Source: Nitrospirota bacterium (GTDB lineage Bacteria; Nitrospirota; Nitrospiria; Nitrospirales; Nitrospiraceae). From it: a stretch of DNA of 64,000 nucleotides. Below are positions 33,984 through 42,430 of this stretch, one piece after another. The position numbers were made by a program, and so were the translations under genes. A model generated the notes under the pieces. That model made no database searches and had not been told where the DNA came from. It was given only the letters and a program-made list of their open reading frames with translations. Positions within the stretch are counted from its first letter, which is position 1. Each line of letters starts with the position of its first letter. Location: NCBI GenBank assembly GCA_030684575.1, contig JAUXVD010000008.1, positions 744,001 to 808,000 on the forward strand. The letters run 5' to 3'.

Positions 33984-34352
33984 ATGGTTAGACGATTTGG
34001 CTCAAAGGGATATCAGGGCAATGACGCCAGGGCACAACAAATGTGGCAAATCCTTGTCGCCGCGGCCAGTAATCGACAAATCCTTACCTATAAGGTGATG
34101 GCTGGGCTCATTGGCTATGCTGGACCCGGTGTCTTAGGCGATCCGCTTGCGCACATTGCCTACTGGTGTAAGAAGAACCACACGCCGCCACTTACGTCCA
34201 TCGTGGTGAATGAGAAGACAGGCCACCCTGGAAAGGGTATTCCGGTGAAGAAAGCGTCAACCTTTCGTGAGCAAGTCTATGCCTACCAGTGGTTCAAGCT
34301 TGTTCCACCAACCCGGGAAGAATTACGCGAAGCGCACGATGCGTATGTCTAG
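33984..34352 (+). CDS. small protein resembling an alkyltransferase-like (ATL/MGMT) domain without the active Cys
   Basis: The 122 residues start after GGGGAGGGAG. The segment ILTYKVMAGLIGYAGPGVLG, then PLAHIAYWCKKNHTPPLTSI and VVNEKTGHPGKG, has the layout of the MGMT DNA-binding domain (TYGDLA, ARAVGxAL, NPxPxxIPCHRV, GxxG). The PCHR site is replaced by residues reading TSIVV. This is a resemblance by eye, not a database match. ATL proteins bind alkylated DNA without repairing it. The gene lies 670 bases after the putative defence operon and could be independent of it. Confidence 0.6.
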   Translation: MVRRFGSKGYQGNDARAQQMWQILVAAASNRQILTYKVMAGLIGYAGPGVLGDPLAHIAYWCKKNHTPPLTSIVVNEKTGHPGKGIPVKKASTFREQVYAYQWFKLVPPTREELREAHDAYV

Positions 34353-34569
34353 GGACGCTCGTTGGGGTTGGTCGCCTAATTTTGACCACGTGTCTTTGTG
34401 TCTTCTCTTGGATAAGAGGGGGTAGCGGGAGTCTTTTCTCACCGCAATGACCACCCACCGGTTACGTACCAACGCTCAATCGGGCAATCTGGTGAGAAGT
34501 GCCGGGCCTATCGCCGTGCCAGGCGATCCTGCGCCAGAGGTTGAGCAGGCTGGCGAGGGAGGGCGCCTC

Positions 34570-34680
34570 CTGGTCTATCTGGTTCTTCTGGTTGATCCGG
34601 TTTCTCTGGTTCATCTAGTTCCAGGAGCGAAACAAACCAGACAAACAAAATAAACCAGAGAGACCAGACCGACCAACCTG
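34570..34680. repeat. family C hairpin, copy at 34.6 kb
   Basis: CTATCTGGTTCTTCTGGTTG and TTTCTCTGGTTCATC on the left face AAACAAACCAGACAAAC and AAACCAGAGAGACCAGACC on the right, around GTTCCAGGAGCG. It is the clearest stem-loop of this family. The gap 34353-34818 holds no gene I can support. Confidence 0.6.
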
Positions 34681-34818
34681 CCTCGCTAGTCCTGCTCGCG
34701 CTCTTCTCGTCATGCTGTTACTCCCGTCGCTTCATCCCTTCCGGACCGCCCGCAACGGCCTCTGCCTGACGTGTCTTTTCACGGTGATGAGGGTTGGTAG
34801 TGTTGTAGCGATCCTGCG

Positions 34819-36285
34819 ATGCGCGCTCGCCTTACCACGAACGTCCCTGTTAACATGAACATTCTTCACCAACCTGTAGCCAAGGACAATCCATCGATGT
34901 CGATGCCCTCACAGTCGAATGCCGTGCTTGTGGCGATCCGCACCCCTCGTGTGACCGTGGCGGAGCTGGACAGCTCTCTGCAAGAGCTCACCCGTCTTGT
35001 GACCACCCTCGGGCACCATGTCGTGGGCCAGGTGACGCAAAAACGGAGTTCCGATAAGTATGCGGCGGTCTTGGGTCAGGGGAAACTCGCCGAATTGGCA
35101 CAGTGGACCGGTGGCACAGGGACAGTCGCGGTGGCGTTTGAACGGCCGATGCACAAAGCGGCTTCGAAGCGCGAGGCGGCGGCTTCTGACGTCACGGAGG
35201 AATCAGACGAAGACGATTCGGATGATACCGGCGAGGCCGCACCGGGCCCTCGCGAACAGGCGCAGATCGTCATCGTGGACTGTGATCTGTCGCCGTCCCA
35301 GTTGAAAAATCTTGAAAGTGCCGCCGGCGTGCCGGTGCTGGACCGTACCGGCGTCATCATTGAGATTTTCAGTCGACATGCGCGGACCAGAGCGGCTCGG
35401 CTTCAAGTCGAGATCGCGCGGCTCAATTATCTTGCGCCACGTTTGCGTGAAACCGGTGGTGGCAGCGAGCGGCAAGGCGGGGGAGTCGGAGCCAAAGGGT
35501 CAGGAGAGACGAGCCTTGAGCTCGATAAGCGCAGAATCCGCGATCGCCTGAAAGAACTCAGGACGGAATTGGCGTCGATCGGGGACGAGCATCAGACGCG
35601 CCGCGCGAGACGGGAACATGAATTGACGGTCGCGCTCGTCGGGTACACCAATGCCGGTAAATCCTCGCTGATGCGCGCGATGACGGGCATCGATGTGCTG
35701 GTGGCCGACAAGCTGTTTGCCACGCTCGATACCACGATCCGGCCCCTGTATCCTGACACGCGTCCCAAAGTGCTCATGAGCGATACGGTGGGATTCATTA
35801 AAAAGCTTCCGCATGATCTGGTGGCGTCGTTCAAGTCGACGCTGGATGAAGCGGCCTGTGCCTCGCTGTTGCTCTTTGTCGTCGATGCCTCAGATCCCTC
35901 TTTTCGATCCCAACTCGAGGTCACGCGGACGGTGTTAGCCGAAGTGGGCGCCACGGACATTCCCAGCCTCGTGGTGTTGAATAAACAAGATCGTCTCGGA
36001 CCGGACGAGCTCGCGGCCCTGAAGGCGGAATATCCGGACGCCTTTTTTCTGTCCACGAGAAGCAAGGACGATCTGCAGGCGCTCCGTGCGCGCATTATGG
36101 GGTTCTTTGAGAGCGAGATGATCGACGAGGAATTACATATTCCGTTTACGGCTCAAGGGGTCGTGGCAGAGATCCGCGCCAAGATGCGGATCTTGTCCGA
36201 AGCCTATGATGCCGAGGGACTCACGATACGGGTGCGATCGACAGCAGAGAATCTGGCTGGTATCAAAAAGAAGCTCGCGCGATGA
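34819..36285 (+). CDS. hflX: GTPase HflX
   Basis: The 488-residue protein has the HflX N-terminal domain (VTVAELDSSLQELTRLVTTL, SSDKYAAVLGQGKLAELAQ), then LDRTGVIIEIFSRHARTRAA and RLQVEIARLNYLAPRL, then a G domain with G1 GYTNAGKSS, G3 DTVGFI and G4 NKQD. HflX binds the 50S subunit and rescues stalled ribosomes under stress. An acidic insertion (EESDEDDSDDTGEAAPG) lies near residue 140. The start is uncertain: ATG 34819 gives the longest form, and ATG 34855 and 34897 are also possible, none with a clear ribosome site. Confidence 0.9.
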   Translation: MRARLTTNVPVNMNILHQPVAKDNPSMSMPSQSNAVLVAIRTPRVTVAELDSSLQELTRLVTTLGHHVVGQVTQKRSSDKYAAVLGQGKLAELAQWTGGTGTVAVAFERPMHKAASKREAAASDVTEESDEDDSDDTGEAAPGPREQAQIVIVDCDLSPSQLKNLESAAGVPVLDRTGVIIEIFSRHARTRAARLQVEIARLNYLAPRLRETGGGSERQGGGVGAKGSGETSLELDKRRIRDRLKELRTELASIGDEHQTRRARREHELTVALVGYTNAGKSSLMRAMTGIDVLVADKLFATLDTTIRPLYPDTRPKVLMSDTVGFIKKLPHDLVASFKSTLDEAACASLLLFVVDASDPSFRSQLEVTRTVLAEVGATDIPSLVVLNKQDRLGPDELAALKAEYPDAFFLSTRSKDDLQALRARIMGFFESEMIDEELHIPFTAQGVVAEIRAKMRILSEAYDAEGLTIRVRSTAENLAGIKKKLAR

Positions 36286-36424
36286 GGCAGGGATTGCGCC
36301 ATCACCCGACTCTCCTCTGACTGTCCGTCCCATTCCCCTTGAAGGCCTTCATCGTGGAACCCCTTGATCAGGCGCAGGCCTGCAGGGCCGTGAGGCTTTC
36401 CCTGACGGAGCGATAACCGCTCTA

Positions 36425-36781
36425 CTATCCCGGACGCTTGACGAGCTTCTTGGGTAGACTGGAGCGGACGGTTCCATAGCGTCGCCCGCGAGGAGCTTGC
36501 CGCACGGTGACTTCGACATCCTGGCCCAATAAGGATAGGAAATGAACCAGGCGTTCGACCGAGAACCCGGCCATTTGGCCGGCGAGGAGCTTGGAGACCT
36601 TGGCTTGGTCAATGCCGAGTTGGGTTGCCGCTTCGGCCTGCTTCCAGCCTCGTCCCCTGATGGTCTCCTGAAGCGCCTGCAGTAAACTGCTTTTCAGGAT
36701 CAGCTCCGCAGACCGTTCTTCCGAAAACCCTAGATCCCGAAAAATATTTCCACTACCTTTTGTTACCGTGGCACGTTTCAT
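36425..36781 (-). CDS. XRE-family antitoxin (HigA-2-like)
   Basis: This encodes 118 residues from ATG 36781, which overlaps the toxin stop as ATGA (an upstream in-frame start at 36802 lies in the toxin gene). The helix-turn-helix is RGWKQAEAATQLGIDQAKVS followed by KLLAGQMAGFSVERLVHFLS. LGQDVEVTVRQAPRGR is typical of the HigA-2 (DUF4258/XRE) subgroup. It is the antitoxin of the RelE-type protein encoded just upstream. Both frames are intact. Confidence 0.87.
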   Translation of the reverse strand: MKRATVTKGSGNIFRDLGFSEERSAELILKSSLLQALQETIRGRGWKQAEAATQLGIDQAKVSKLLAGQMAGFSVERLVHFLSLLGQDVEVTVRQAPRGRRYGTVRSSLPKKLVKRPG

Positions 36782-37116
36782 AGGCCTTCCTCCCTTCTCC
36801 ACTTGAGCAGATCGGCATACCGAACCTGTCCGAGCTCTAGATCCGCCCTCGCCGTCTTCTGTGAGCGCTTCTCAAACACATGGAGCACGTACACGGCTTC
36901 TTCGAACTTGGCCACATAGAAGACTCGATAGGCCCCGTTTTCATCCCTGACCCGAATTTCCCGGACTCCAGATCCGACCGTCGGCATCGGCTTCCAATCA
37001 TCCGCTTCTTTTCCCTGCTGAACTTTGAATAGCTGAAAGCCAGCCGTTTCCTGTGCGCTGTCCGGAAGTTCGCGAATGTCCTCCCGTGACGTTCCGACAA
37101 AATGAATCGGCTTCAT
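36778..37116 (-). CDS. RelE-superfamily toxin (phage-derived Gp49-like)
   Basis: The 112 residues contain IHFVGTSREDIRELPDSAQE, AGFQLFKVQQGKEADDWKPM, EIRVRDENGAYRVFYVAKFE and YVLHVFEKRSQKTARADLEL, which together match Gp49-like/HigB-2 toxins. Members degrade mRNA in a ribosome-dependent way. It is transcribed before its XRE antitoxin with a 4-base overlap. An inverted repeat at 37150-37167 lies 34 bases upstream of the ATG. The protein appears complete. Confidence 0.88.
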   Translation of the reverse strand: MKPIHFVGTSREDIRELPDSAQETAGFQLFKVQQGKEADDWKPMPTVGSGVREIRVRDENGAYRVFYVAKFEEAVYVLHVFEKRSQKTARADLELGQVRYADLLKWRREEGL

Positions 37117-37149
37117 CCCTCACCTCTCCGCGGCCATCCAGGGAGATGT

Positions 37150-37167
37150 TATGCTACATTTGGCATA
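37150..37167. promoter_or_regulatory. operator-like inverted repeat upstream of the Gp49-like toxin
   Basis: TATGC and GCATA arms flank an 8-base centre, 34 bases before the toxin start. The half-sites resemble those of the palindrome at 20457-20470, which precedes the other Gp49-like pair. Confidence 0.4.
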
Positions 37168-37304
37168 TACACAAGAGACTCGCTGAGTTGAGACCGGCGG
37201 ACCGCGGCAGGCCATGTATACAACGAGAAGGTGCCGGGAGTCTTTTATCGCCGCTGCGTGGGACCTGGTTCGATGATCTGTGAGGGGGCGTGACGGGGTG
37301 GAGC

Positions 37305-37991
37305 CTATCGCCGGAGCATGGCGATCCAGCGCCAGAGGTTCAGCAGACTGGCAAGGGAGGCTGCCACGTAGGTAAACGCGGCTGCGGTGAGGATGCTGCG
37401 GGCCCCCTGCTCGTCTTCAGGCGTGAGGTAACTGCCTTGGCGGAGGACGGGAAGGGCTCGTCTGAAGCTGGCGTCCCACTCGACCGGCAGGGTGAAGAGG
37501 TGGACTAGCGTGGAGATCCCCATCGTCGCCAATCCGGCCAGCATGACGAGGAGGCCCGCGACCGGGGTTCGTGCTAATGCCGCCGCGATTGGAATGCCCA
37601 TCATCATGACCGCTCCGACCTTTTCCGCTCCCTGTGCGATCCGCACGAGCCTGGTGCGCTCCGCGAGCGGTTGGTACCCCATGTGGTCTTGCATGGCATG
37701 CCCGACTTCGTGGGCGGCGACGGTAATGGCCGTGAGAGATTTCCCACTGAAAATATCGGGCGTCAGGCGGACGGCTTTGCTGACAGGATCGTAGTGGTCC
37801 CCCAGCTCGGTCGGTTCCACCGTGATGTGCGGCATGTTGAACCGATTGAGCAGATGCCGGGCCAACTCTCCGCCCGTTCCCGGGTAGTCCGAGCGGGGCG
37901 CACTATGCCGGGCAAAGACCCGCCTGGTCCAGAACTGTGGACCCAATATGACAACCCCGATCAGGAGCAACAGTAAGACGAGGCGTATCAT
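37305..37991 (-). CDS. YugP-type membrane-anchored zinc metallopeptidase
   Basis: The 228 residues begin with a hydrophobic N-terminal anchor (LVLLLLLIGVVILGPQF). The zinc motif HEVGH is at about residue 98 in VAAHEVGHAMQDHMGY. Two further hydrophobic stretches (VGAVMMMGIPIAAALA, GLLVMLAGLATMGIST) and LPVEWDASFRRALPVL with the later metal ligand region complete the YugP/neutral zinc peptidase pattern. Its substrates are unknown; a role in membrane protein turnover is inferred from the topology. Compared with YugP-type proteins it looks full length. Confidence 0.87.
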   Translation of the reverse strand: MIRLVLLLLLIGVVILGPQFWTRRVFARHSAPRSDYPGTGGELARHLLNRFNMPHITVEPTELGDHYDPVSKAVRLTPDIFSGKSLTAITVAAHEVGHAMQDHMGYQPLAERTRLVRIAQGAEKVGAVMMMGIPIAAALARTPVAGLLVMLAGLATMGISTLVHLFTLPVEWDASFRRALPVLRQGSYLTPEDEQGARSILTAAAFTYVAASLASLLNLWRWIAMLRR

Positions 37992-38141
37992 CTATCCGGA
38001 TTCCCCTCCCTTTCTTGTCGGGTGAGGCACTCGGCCCAAGCCGGTGGCACAAGGTTGTTGGGATCGATCCCTTTCCCTCACAGGCTACCACAATGGACGT
38101 GCGGGAATAACGAACCGGGCCCTTCGCCCTGTCTCAGCGCC

Positions 38142-38213
38142 TCGTCCGCATCTGACGTCCGTCCCCACGAGGCTGCGGATGGGTCTATCCTGTCTATCTG
38201 GTTGATCTGGTTC
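38142..38213. repeat. TA-bounding direct repeat, copy 1
   Basis: CTCGTCCGCATCTGACG, CGAGGCTGCGGATGGG and CTATCCTGTCTATCTGGTTG make a direct repeat also found at 38888 and 39811. It includes a family C motif at its end. It lies directly before the DUF433 gene. Confidence 0.75.
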
Positions 38214-38268
38214 CATCGGTTTTCTTCTCCCTGCAAGTGCGCTATCATGCGCGTATGTGAGGTGGCCT

Positions 38269-38520
38269 ATGGATGAGCAACTCCTTCTTAAACGCATTAC
38301 GGTCGACCCGAAGATTTTCGGCGGGAAGCCCATTATCCGGGGCCGCCGCCTTGCCGTTGAACATGTGCTCGGCATGCTCGCGGCCGGGGACACGACGGAC
38401 ACGATTCTTCATGGCTATCCGTGGCTGGAGCGCGAGGACATTCAGGCCTGCCTGGCCTATGCGCATCGGATTGTCGGTCACGAGCGAATTGAACCGTTTC
38501 CGCTTGAAACTGCCTCGTGA
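38269..38520 (+). CDS. DUF433-family antitoxin
   Basis: This encodes 83 residues from ATG 38269, with GAGGTGG upstream (GTG 38257 is in frame). LLLKRITVDPKIFGGKPIIR followed by GRRLAVEHVLGMLAAGDTTD and LHGYPWLEREDIQACLAYAH is the full DUF433 pattern, a helix-turn-helix protein usually paired with a PIN-like DUF5615 toxin. The toxin gene overlaps it by 4 bases (GTGA). The pair stands between two copies of the same direct repeat. Confidence 0.9.
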   Translation: MDEQLLLKRITVDPKIFGGKPIIRGRRLAVEHVLGMLAAGDTTDTILHGYPWLEREDIQACLAYAHRIVGHERIEPFPLETAS

Positions 38521-38885
38521 AACTTCTCCTGGATACTTGCATCGCAGGTGGGGCAGTTGCCCCACTGATGGCCGCCGGTCACGATGTGGTCTGGGCAGGG
38601 GACTGGTCGGCCGATCCGGGGGATGATGAAATCTTGGCGCGGGCCTCTCGCGAAGGTCGCATTCTCATTACCCTCGACAAAGATTTCGGTGAGCTGGCTG
38701 TGGTGCGAGAGCAGGAGCATGCCGGAATTATCCGGCTGGTGATCTTGTCGGCTTCTCAACAAGCGGCCGCTTGCGTGATGGCCCTCAATCGCTATGGGAC
38801 AGAGCTCCAGTCGGGCGCGATTGTGACCGTTGAGCCAGGGCGTATCCGCATCCGTCCGGCAACCTCACACCCAGAATCTTCCTAA
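38517..38885 (+). CDS. DUF5615 PIN-like toxin
   Basis: This encodes 122 residues from GTG 38517. The PIN-like acidic residues are in LLLDTCIAGGAVAPLMAAGH (Asp6), DPGDDEILARASREGR and ILITLDKDFGELA (paired Asp). GIIRLVIL is the usual following strand. DUF5615 proteins are predicted RNases that work as toxins with DUF433 antitoxins. The frame is intact and the start is coupled to the antitoxin stop. The direct repeat at 38888 begins 2 bases after the stop. Confidence 0.88.
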   Translation: MKLLLDTCIAGGAVAPLMAAGHDVVWAGDWSADPGDDEILARASREGRILITLDKDFGELAVVREQEHAGIIRLVILSASQQAAACVMALNRYGTELQSGAIVTVEPGRIRIRPATSHPESS

Positions 38886-38887
38886 CA

Positions 38888-38985
38888 TCGCCCGCATCTG
38901 ACGATCCGTCTCCACGAGGCTGCGGATGGGGCTATCCTGTCTATCTGGTTTGTCTAGTTCAGGTAACGAAATCAATTAGACAGAC
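38888..38985. repeat. TA-bounding direct repeat, copy 2
   Basis: CGCCCGCATCTGACGATCCG, CGAGGCTGCGGATGGGGCTA and TCCTGTCTATCTGGTTTG match copy 1 at an offset of 746-747 bases. It extends into a family C hairpin with TCAATTAGACAGACC. It separates the DUF433/PIN pair from the HicBA pair. Confidence 0.75.
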
Positions 38986-39176
38986 CCAAAAGCCTAACCG
39001 GTCCTGCTTGCACGCGGGAGGGGGCTGACCTTTGAGAGTGCGGGGTTCTGAGTTTTGAGTGCTGAGGTTAGTGTGGGTGAATCAACGCCTCGCAGCGTTC
39101 CTGCGCGAAGCTGTTGCGGGCTGGACATTGGGTGTGTGCGGGACTACCATGTGCAACAGAAACTCTTTGGTGAGAA

Positions 39177-39389
39177 ATGGCCATGAGCGAATTGATTTTT
39201 GTGGTGGAAGAGGCTCCTGAGGGCGGGTACATCGCCCGCGCGCTCGGGCAGTCGATCTTCACGGAAGCGGATACGCTGGCTGAATTGCCGGAGAAAGTCC
39301 GTGAAGCGGTTCGTTGTCACTTTGAGGAGGGCCACGCGCCTAAGGTCGTCCGCCTTCACCACGTCCGCGAGGAAGTTATCGCCGTATGA
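39177..39389 (+). CDS. hicB: HicB-like antitoxin (DUF1902-type)
   Basis: The 70 residues MAMSELIFVVEEAPEGGYIA, RALGQSIFTEADTLAELPEK and VREAVRCHFEEGHAPKVVRL form the partial RNase-H-like fold of HicB/DUF1902 antitoxins. No separate DNA-binding domain is present. The stop overlaps the hicA start as ATGA. It is encoded before its toxin, the reverse of the classical hicAB order but common for this subgroup. Confidence 0.87.
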   Translation: MAMSELIFVVEEAPEGGYIARALGQSIFTEADTLAELPEKVREAVRCHFEEGHAPKVVRLHHVREEVIAV

Positions 39390-39628
39390 GGCTTCCCCGC
39401 GATCTGTCCGGAAGCGATCTCGCTCAGGCTCTTCGCAAGCTCGGCTACTCGATGACCCGCCAAGCAGGCAGTCACCTCCGACTCACCACCTACGAGCATG
39501 GAGAGCATCATCTCACGATTCCCCTGCATACGCCGCTTCGCATCGGCACCCTCTCGGCCATTCTCGCCGATGTGGCCATGCATTATAAGATAAGCCGTGA
39601 GCAGCTCCTAGAACGGCTGTTTGAGTAG
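39386..39628 (+). CDS. hicA: HicA-type toxin (mRNA interferase)
   Basis: The 80 residues are a double-stranded-RNA-binding-like fold: DLSGSDLAQALRKLGYSMTR, then QAGSHLRLTTYEHGEHHLTI with the catalytic His in GSHLRLT, and IGTLSAILADVAMHYKISRE. HicA cleaves mRNA independently of ribosomes. The length is normal and the gene is intact. The pair lies between direct-repeat copies 2 and 3. Confidence 0.9.
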   Translation: MRLPRDLSGSDLAQALRKLGYSMTRQAGSHLRLTTYEHGEHHLTIPLHTPLRIGTLSAILADVAMHYKISREQLLERLFE

Positions 39629-39810
39629 GAACGGACTGCCGTCTGAGTCTTTCTTTCGGTGAATTCTCAGCCTCGTGGGGCTTTCTCTAGACCGAGCGTT
39701 CTTCCCCATTCAAAAGATGTCACGATGAAATAGGTTGCCGGGCTACTCTTCGGACTGGCTCTGCTGGTTGGCCCTCTCCTCTTTCGTCGCCGGTCGCACT
39801 TGTCGACGCC

Positions 39811-39910
39811 TCGTCCGCATCTGACGATCCGTCTCCATAGGCGGCAGACAGGTCTATCTCGTCTATCTGGCTTTTCTGGTTCGTCTAGTTCAGGTAACGA
39901 AATCAACCAG
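39811..39910. repeat. TA-bounding direct repeat, copy 3
   Basis: TCGTCCGCATCTGACGATCC, GTCTCCATAGGCGGCAGACA and GTCTATCTGGCTTTTCTGGT match copies 1 and 2 and end in a family C hairpin (TCAACCAGACAGATC). With the other copies it frames both TA pairs. No gene is seen in 39629-39963. Confidence 0.7.
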
Positions 39911-39963
39911 ACAGATCAAACAGCCTGGCTGATCCACGAATGCATACGTTCATGCAGGTGAGG

Positions 39964-40467
39964 TTAGGGCATCTTGCAGATCGAGTCGAGCGCGGCCAAT
40001 CTGGTCCGAAGATAATTTCTGATGTTGTTCCACTGCACATCGCCGCTGACCATGCCGATCGGTGTTTGTGCATTGTGGAAGCGGTCTCTTGCGGTCGGTC
40101 CGCCGATTTGAAGAAGCACGGCCTTGGTCTCTGTGGCCCATTTCCCTGATTCTTTCCCCCATCTCGCCGTCAACTGTTCTTTCTGATCTCGGAAGGTTCC
40201 GGCCCGTCTGCTCTGCCAGTACTCCTTATCAATGCGCTCTCTCAGTGCATAGCCCTGTTTCAGCTGCGTGGTGCATCTCGCGCCTGGTCGAGCTGCGGCT
40301 GCTTGCGCCTCGGTGGTTCCTGCGGGAGGTCGCGCGCCATTGTTCTCAACTGCTCCATGATCTTGGCGTGCGGTCAGCTCTGCAGTGGTGGGTGTTTTGG
40401 GTGACGCGCTGCAGGCACTGAGAAGGAGACAGAGCGCAACCCCAAGCAGTCTGTTCGACGTTGACAT
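39964..40467 (-). CDS. predicted lipoprotein, unknown function
   Basis: This encodes 167 residues from ATG 40467 (ATG 40488 is 7 codons upstream). A lipoprotein signal is clear: LLGVALCLLLSACSAS, with the lipobox LSAC and Cys near residue 19. The mature part has a low-complexity Thr/Ala/Pro-rich linker (TTAELTARQDHGAVE and AQAAAARPGARC), then a helical Lys/Arg-rich region with two further Cys residues (ARCTTQ and DSICKMP) that could pair. I do not recognise a family. Confidence 0.7.
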   Translation of the reverse strand: MSTSNRLLGVALCLLLSACSASPKTPTTAELTARQDHGAVENNGARPPAGTTEAQAAAARPGARCTTQLKQGYALRERIDKEYWQSRRAGTFRDQKEQLTARWGKESGKWATETKAVLLQIGGPTARDRFHNAQTPIGMVSGDVQWNNIRNYLRTRLAALDSICKMP

Positions 40468-40939
40468 GTGGTCACCGTGCGGATTCACTTCAGAAGGATA
40501 GCGAGTTCGACCAGCTCACGCAAGCGCCGATAGAGTCGCGTTCTCTTCTGTTGAGACCGGAGCATACTCATCGTAGGGGGGAAGCAACGGGGGCGGAATA
40601 GGGGCTGCGTGAGCGTCCATTGCGCATGTCGAGTTGCCACAGTTCTCTTCTCCGCCATTCATCCTTCATGCATGCGGCGGCCTGGATGCGCCTCAACCTG
40701 CCGTAATGACAATACATGGCTATTCCTGTGGGGGCATGGTAGAGTGCAGGTGTCTCATCGCGGCGGGCCTCGCATGACACATCAAATTACACGGCCCATT
40801 TCGGATGTTGTTGTTCCCGAGAATCTGATCGGAAGTCTGACCTAGGTCGCCTTGTTCGTTGCGTCTTCGGCCCTCTCCTTCCCCTCGTGAAGCTGTTCTC
40901 GTGTTCCCTACAATATCAATTTTCAGAAGGAGGACCCCC

Positions 40940-41248
40940 ATGGGTTCAAAACTTTATGTTGGCGGATTGCCCTATGCGGCAACTGAATCGCAGCTCACCA
41001 CCTTGTTCGCGGCACACGGGACTGTCGAGTCCGCGCGTGTGATCACCGACAAGTTTACCGGACAGTCGCGAGGCTTCGGCTTCGTCGAAATGGCCACGCA
41101 GGATGAAGGTCAGGCGGCGATTTCTGCCTTGAACGGCACCCAGATGGACGGACGTCCGTTGACGGTGAACGAAGCCAAGCCACAAGAACCCCGCACCGGT
41201 GGCGGCGGACGTGGCGGCAACGATTTCGGCGGTCGCAGCCGGTTCTAA
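40940..41248 (+). CDS. RRM-domain RNA-binding protein
   Basis: This encodes 102 residues from ATG 40940, with AAGGAGG 6 bases upstream. A single RNA recognition motif has RNP2 KLYVGGLPYA and RNP1 SRGFGFVEM, followed by AISALNGTQMDGRPLTVNEA. The C-terminus is Gly/Arg-rich (TGGGGRGGNDFGGRSRF). These glycine-rich RRM proteins are common in cyanobacteria, Nitrospira and other environmental bacteria, often linked to cold or stress. The gap before it (40468-40939) holds no gene I can support. Confidence 0.93.
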   Translation: MGSKLYVGGLPYAATESQLTTLFAAHGTVESARVITDKFTGQSRGFGFVEMATQDEGQAAISALNGTQMDGRPLTVNEAKPQEPRTGGGGRGGNDFGGRSRF

Positions 41249-41267
41249 GCATTCCGCGATGTACCGA

Positions 41268-41293
41268 GCGGGGCGTCTCATCAGAGGCGCCCC
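41268..41293 (+). terminator. hairpin after the RRM gene
   Basis: GGGGCG(T)CTC and GAG(G)CGCCCC pair around ATCA, directly after the RRM stop region. There is no T run, so it could act as a weak terminator or stabilise the 3' end. Confidence 0.4.
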
Positions 41294-41317
41294 ACCTTCA
41301 CCCAGAGGATTACACCC

Positions 41318-42181
41318 ATGTCACAGTCACAGCAGCCAGCATTGCCGCGTACACAGGCCACTCCGAATTATCCGACCACGGTCCTGTTTGGTCTCGTCGC
41401 ATGTGGCGCGATGATCGGAGTTCCAGCCTTTGCCTATACGTATGGATTCACCTGGCTGGACTGGACCATGTTCGCCGTGCTGTATGTCGTGACCGGTTTG
41501 GGGATTACCGTTGGCTATCACCGCCTGCTGGCGCACCGCAGCTTCGATTGCGTCCCTTTGGTGAAGGCAGGATTGCTCATCGCCGGGGGATGGGCGCTCG
41601 AAAACTCGGCGCTGAAGTGGGCCGCGGACCATATCCGCCACCATGCGAATTGCGATCAAGAGGCCGATCCCTACAACGCTCAGCGGGGATTCTGGTACAG
41701 CCATTGCGGATGGCTGTTCATGAAGGATACCAATGCGGATGATAAATACGCGTCACGTTTGCGGCAAGACTCTCTCGTGATGTGGCAGCATCGCTACTAC
41801 CTGCCCATCGTCCTCTCAGGCTTGGCGCTCCCGTTCGTGGTGGGGTTTCTGTACAACGGCTGGGTCGGGGGGCTGGGGTGTTTCCTGCTAGCCGGCGTCG
41901 GACGAACCTTTGCCGTACTCAATTCGACGTTTTGTATTAACTCGGTCTGCCATCTCTGGGGACGCCAACCACATGGTCAGGCTGATTCCAGCCGTGATAG
42001 CTGGCTGGTCTCGCTCCTGACTTTTGGCGAAGGCTACCATAACTATCACCATAGCTATCAAAGCGATTACCGCAATGGCCCACGCTGGTACAACTTCGAC
42101 CCGTCGAAATGGCTGATCTTCACGCTTTCCCTCTTCGGCCTGACGCACTCGTTACGGACGGCATCCAGCGACAACAAGTAA
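41318..42181 (+). CDS. acyl-CoA/acyl-lipid delta-9 desaturase
   Basis: The 287 residues have the three histidine boxes of membrane fatty-acid desaturases: HRLLAHRSF (near residue 69), HIRHHANCD (near 107) and GEGYHNYHHSYQSDY (near 240). Hydrophobic segments are VLFGLVACGAMIGVPAFAYT, TMFAVLYVVTGLGITV and IVLSGLALPFVVGFLY. It should introduce a double bond into fatty acids at the membrane using a di-iron centre, oxygen and an electron donor. It follows the RRM gene by 69 bases, and a functional link such as cold adaptation is only inference. Confidence 0.92.
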   Translation: MSQSQQPALPRTQATPNYPTTVLFGLVACGAMIGVPAFAYTYGFTWLDWTMFAVLYVVTGLGITVGYHRLLAHRSFDCVPLVKAGLLIAGGWALENSALKWAADHIRHHANCDQEADPYNAQRGFWYSHCGWLFMKDTNADDKYASRLRQDSLVMWQHRYYLPIVLSGLALPFVVGFLYNGWVGGLGCFLLAGVGRTFAVLNSTFCINSVCHLWGRQPHGQADSSRDSWLVSLLTFGEGYHNYHHSYQSDYRNGPRWYNFDPSKWLIFTLSLFGLTHSLRTASSDNK

Positions 42182-42199
42182 GGGCTGGCTTTCACGAGC

Positions 42200-42223
42200 G
42201 GAGGGGAAACATGTTCCCCGCGC
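42200..42223. terminator. possible terminator hairpin after the desaturase
   Basis: GCGGAGGGGAA and TTCCCCGCGC pair imperfectly around ACATG, about 20 bases after the desaturase stop. No T run follows. Confidence 0.3.
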
Positions 42224-42430
42224 TTGCGCCAGTAATGATGTCGTGAACAACGCAGGGCTGGGAGCAGCAACTGTGTTGAACATCAAGCCGGCTGATTAGC
42301 CGCAACCCGCCACGGCGTTTCACGCTTTCGCGTCGTATTGAGAATCGTGAGCCGCTGGCGCAGGAGGCAAAGGAATGAGGCCGGGCTGGATGGTCTCCCA
42401 CTGCGCGTCTCCTCCCGCCCGTTCTCTCTC

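Noticed and set aside
15200-34400. A prophage or transposon as carrier of the accessory region
   Set aside because: No integrase, transposase, capsid, portal, terminase or tRNA attachment site is visible.
40468-40939. Short frames between the lipoprotein and the RRM gene
   Set aside because: They have no start signals or family features. Nothing supportable is seen in this gap.
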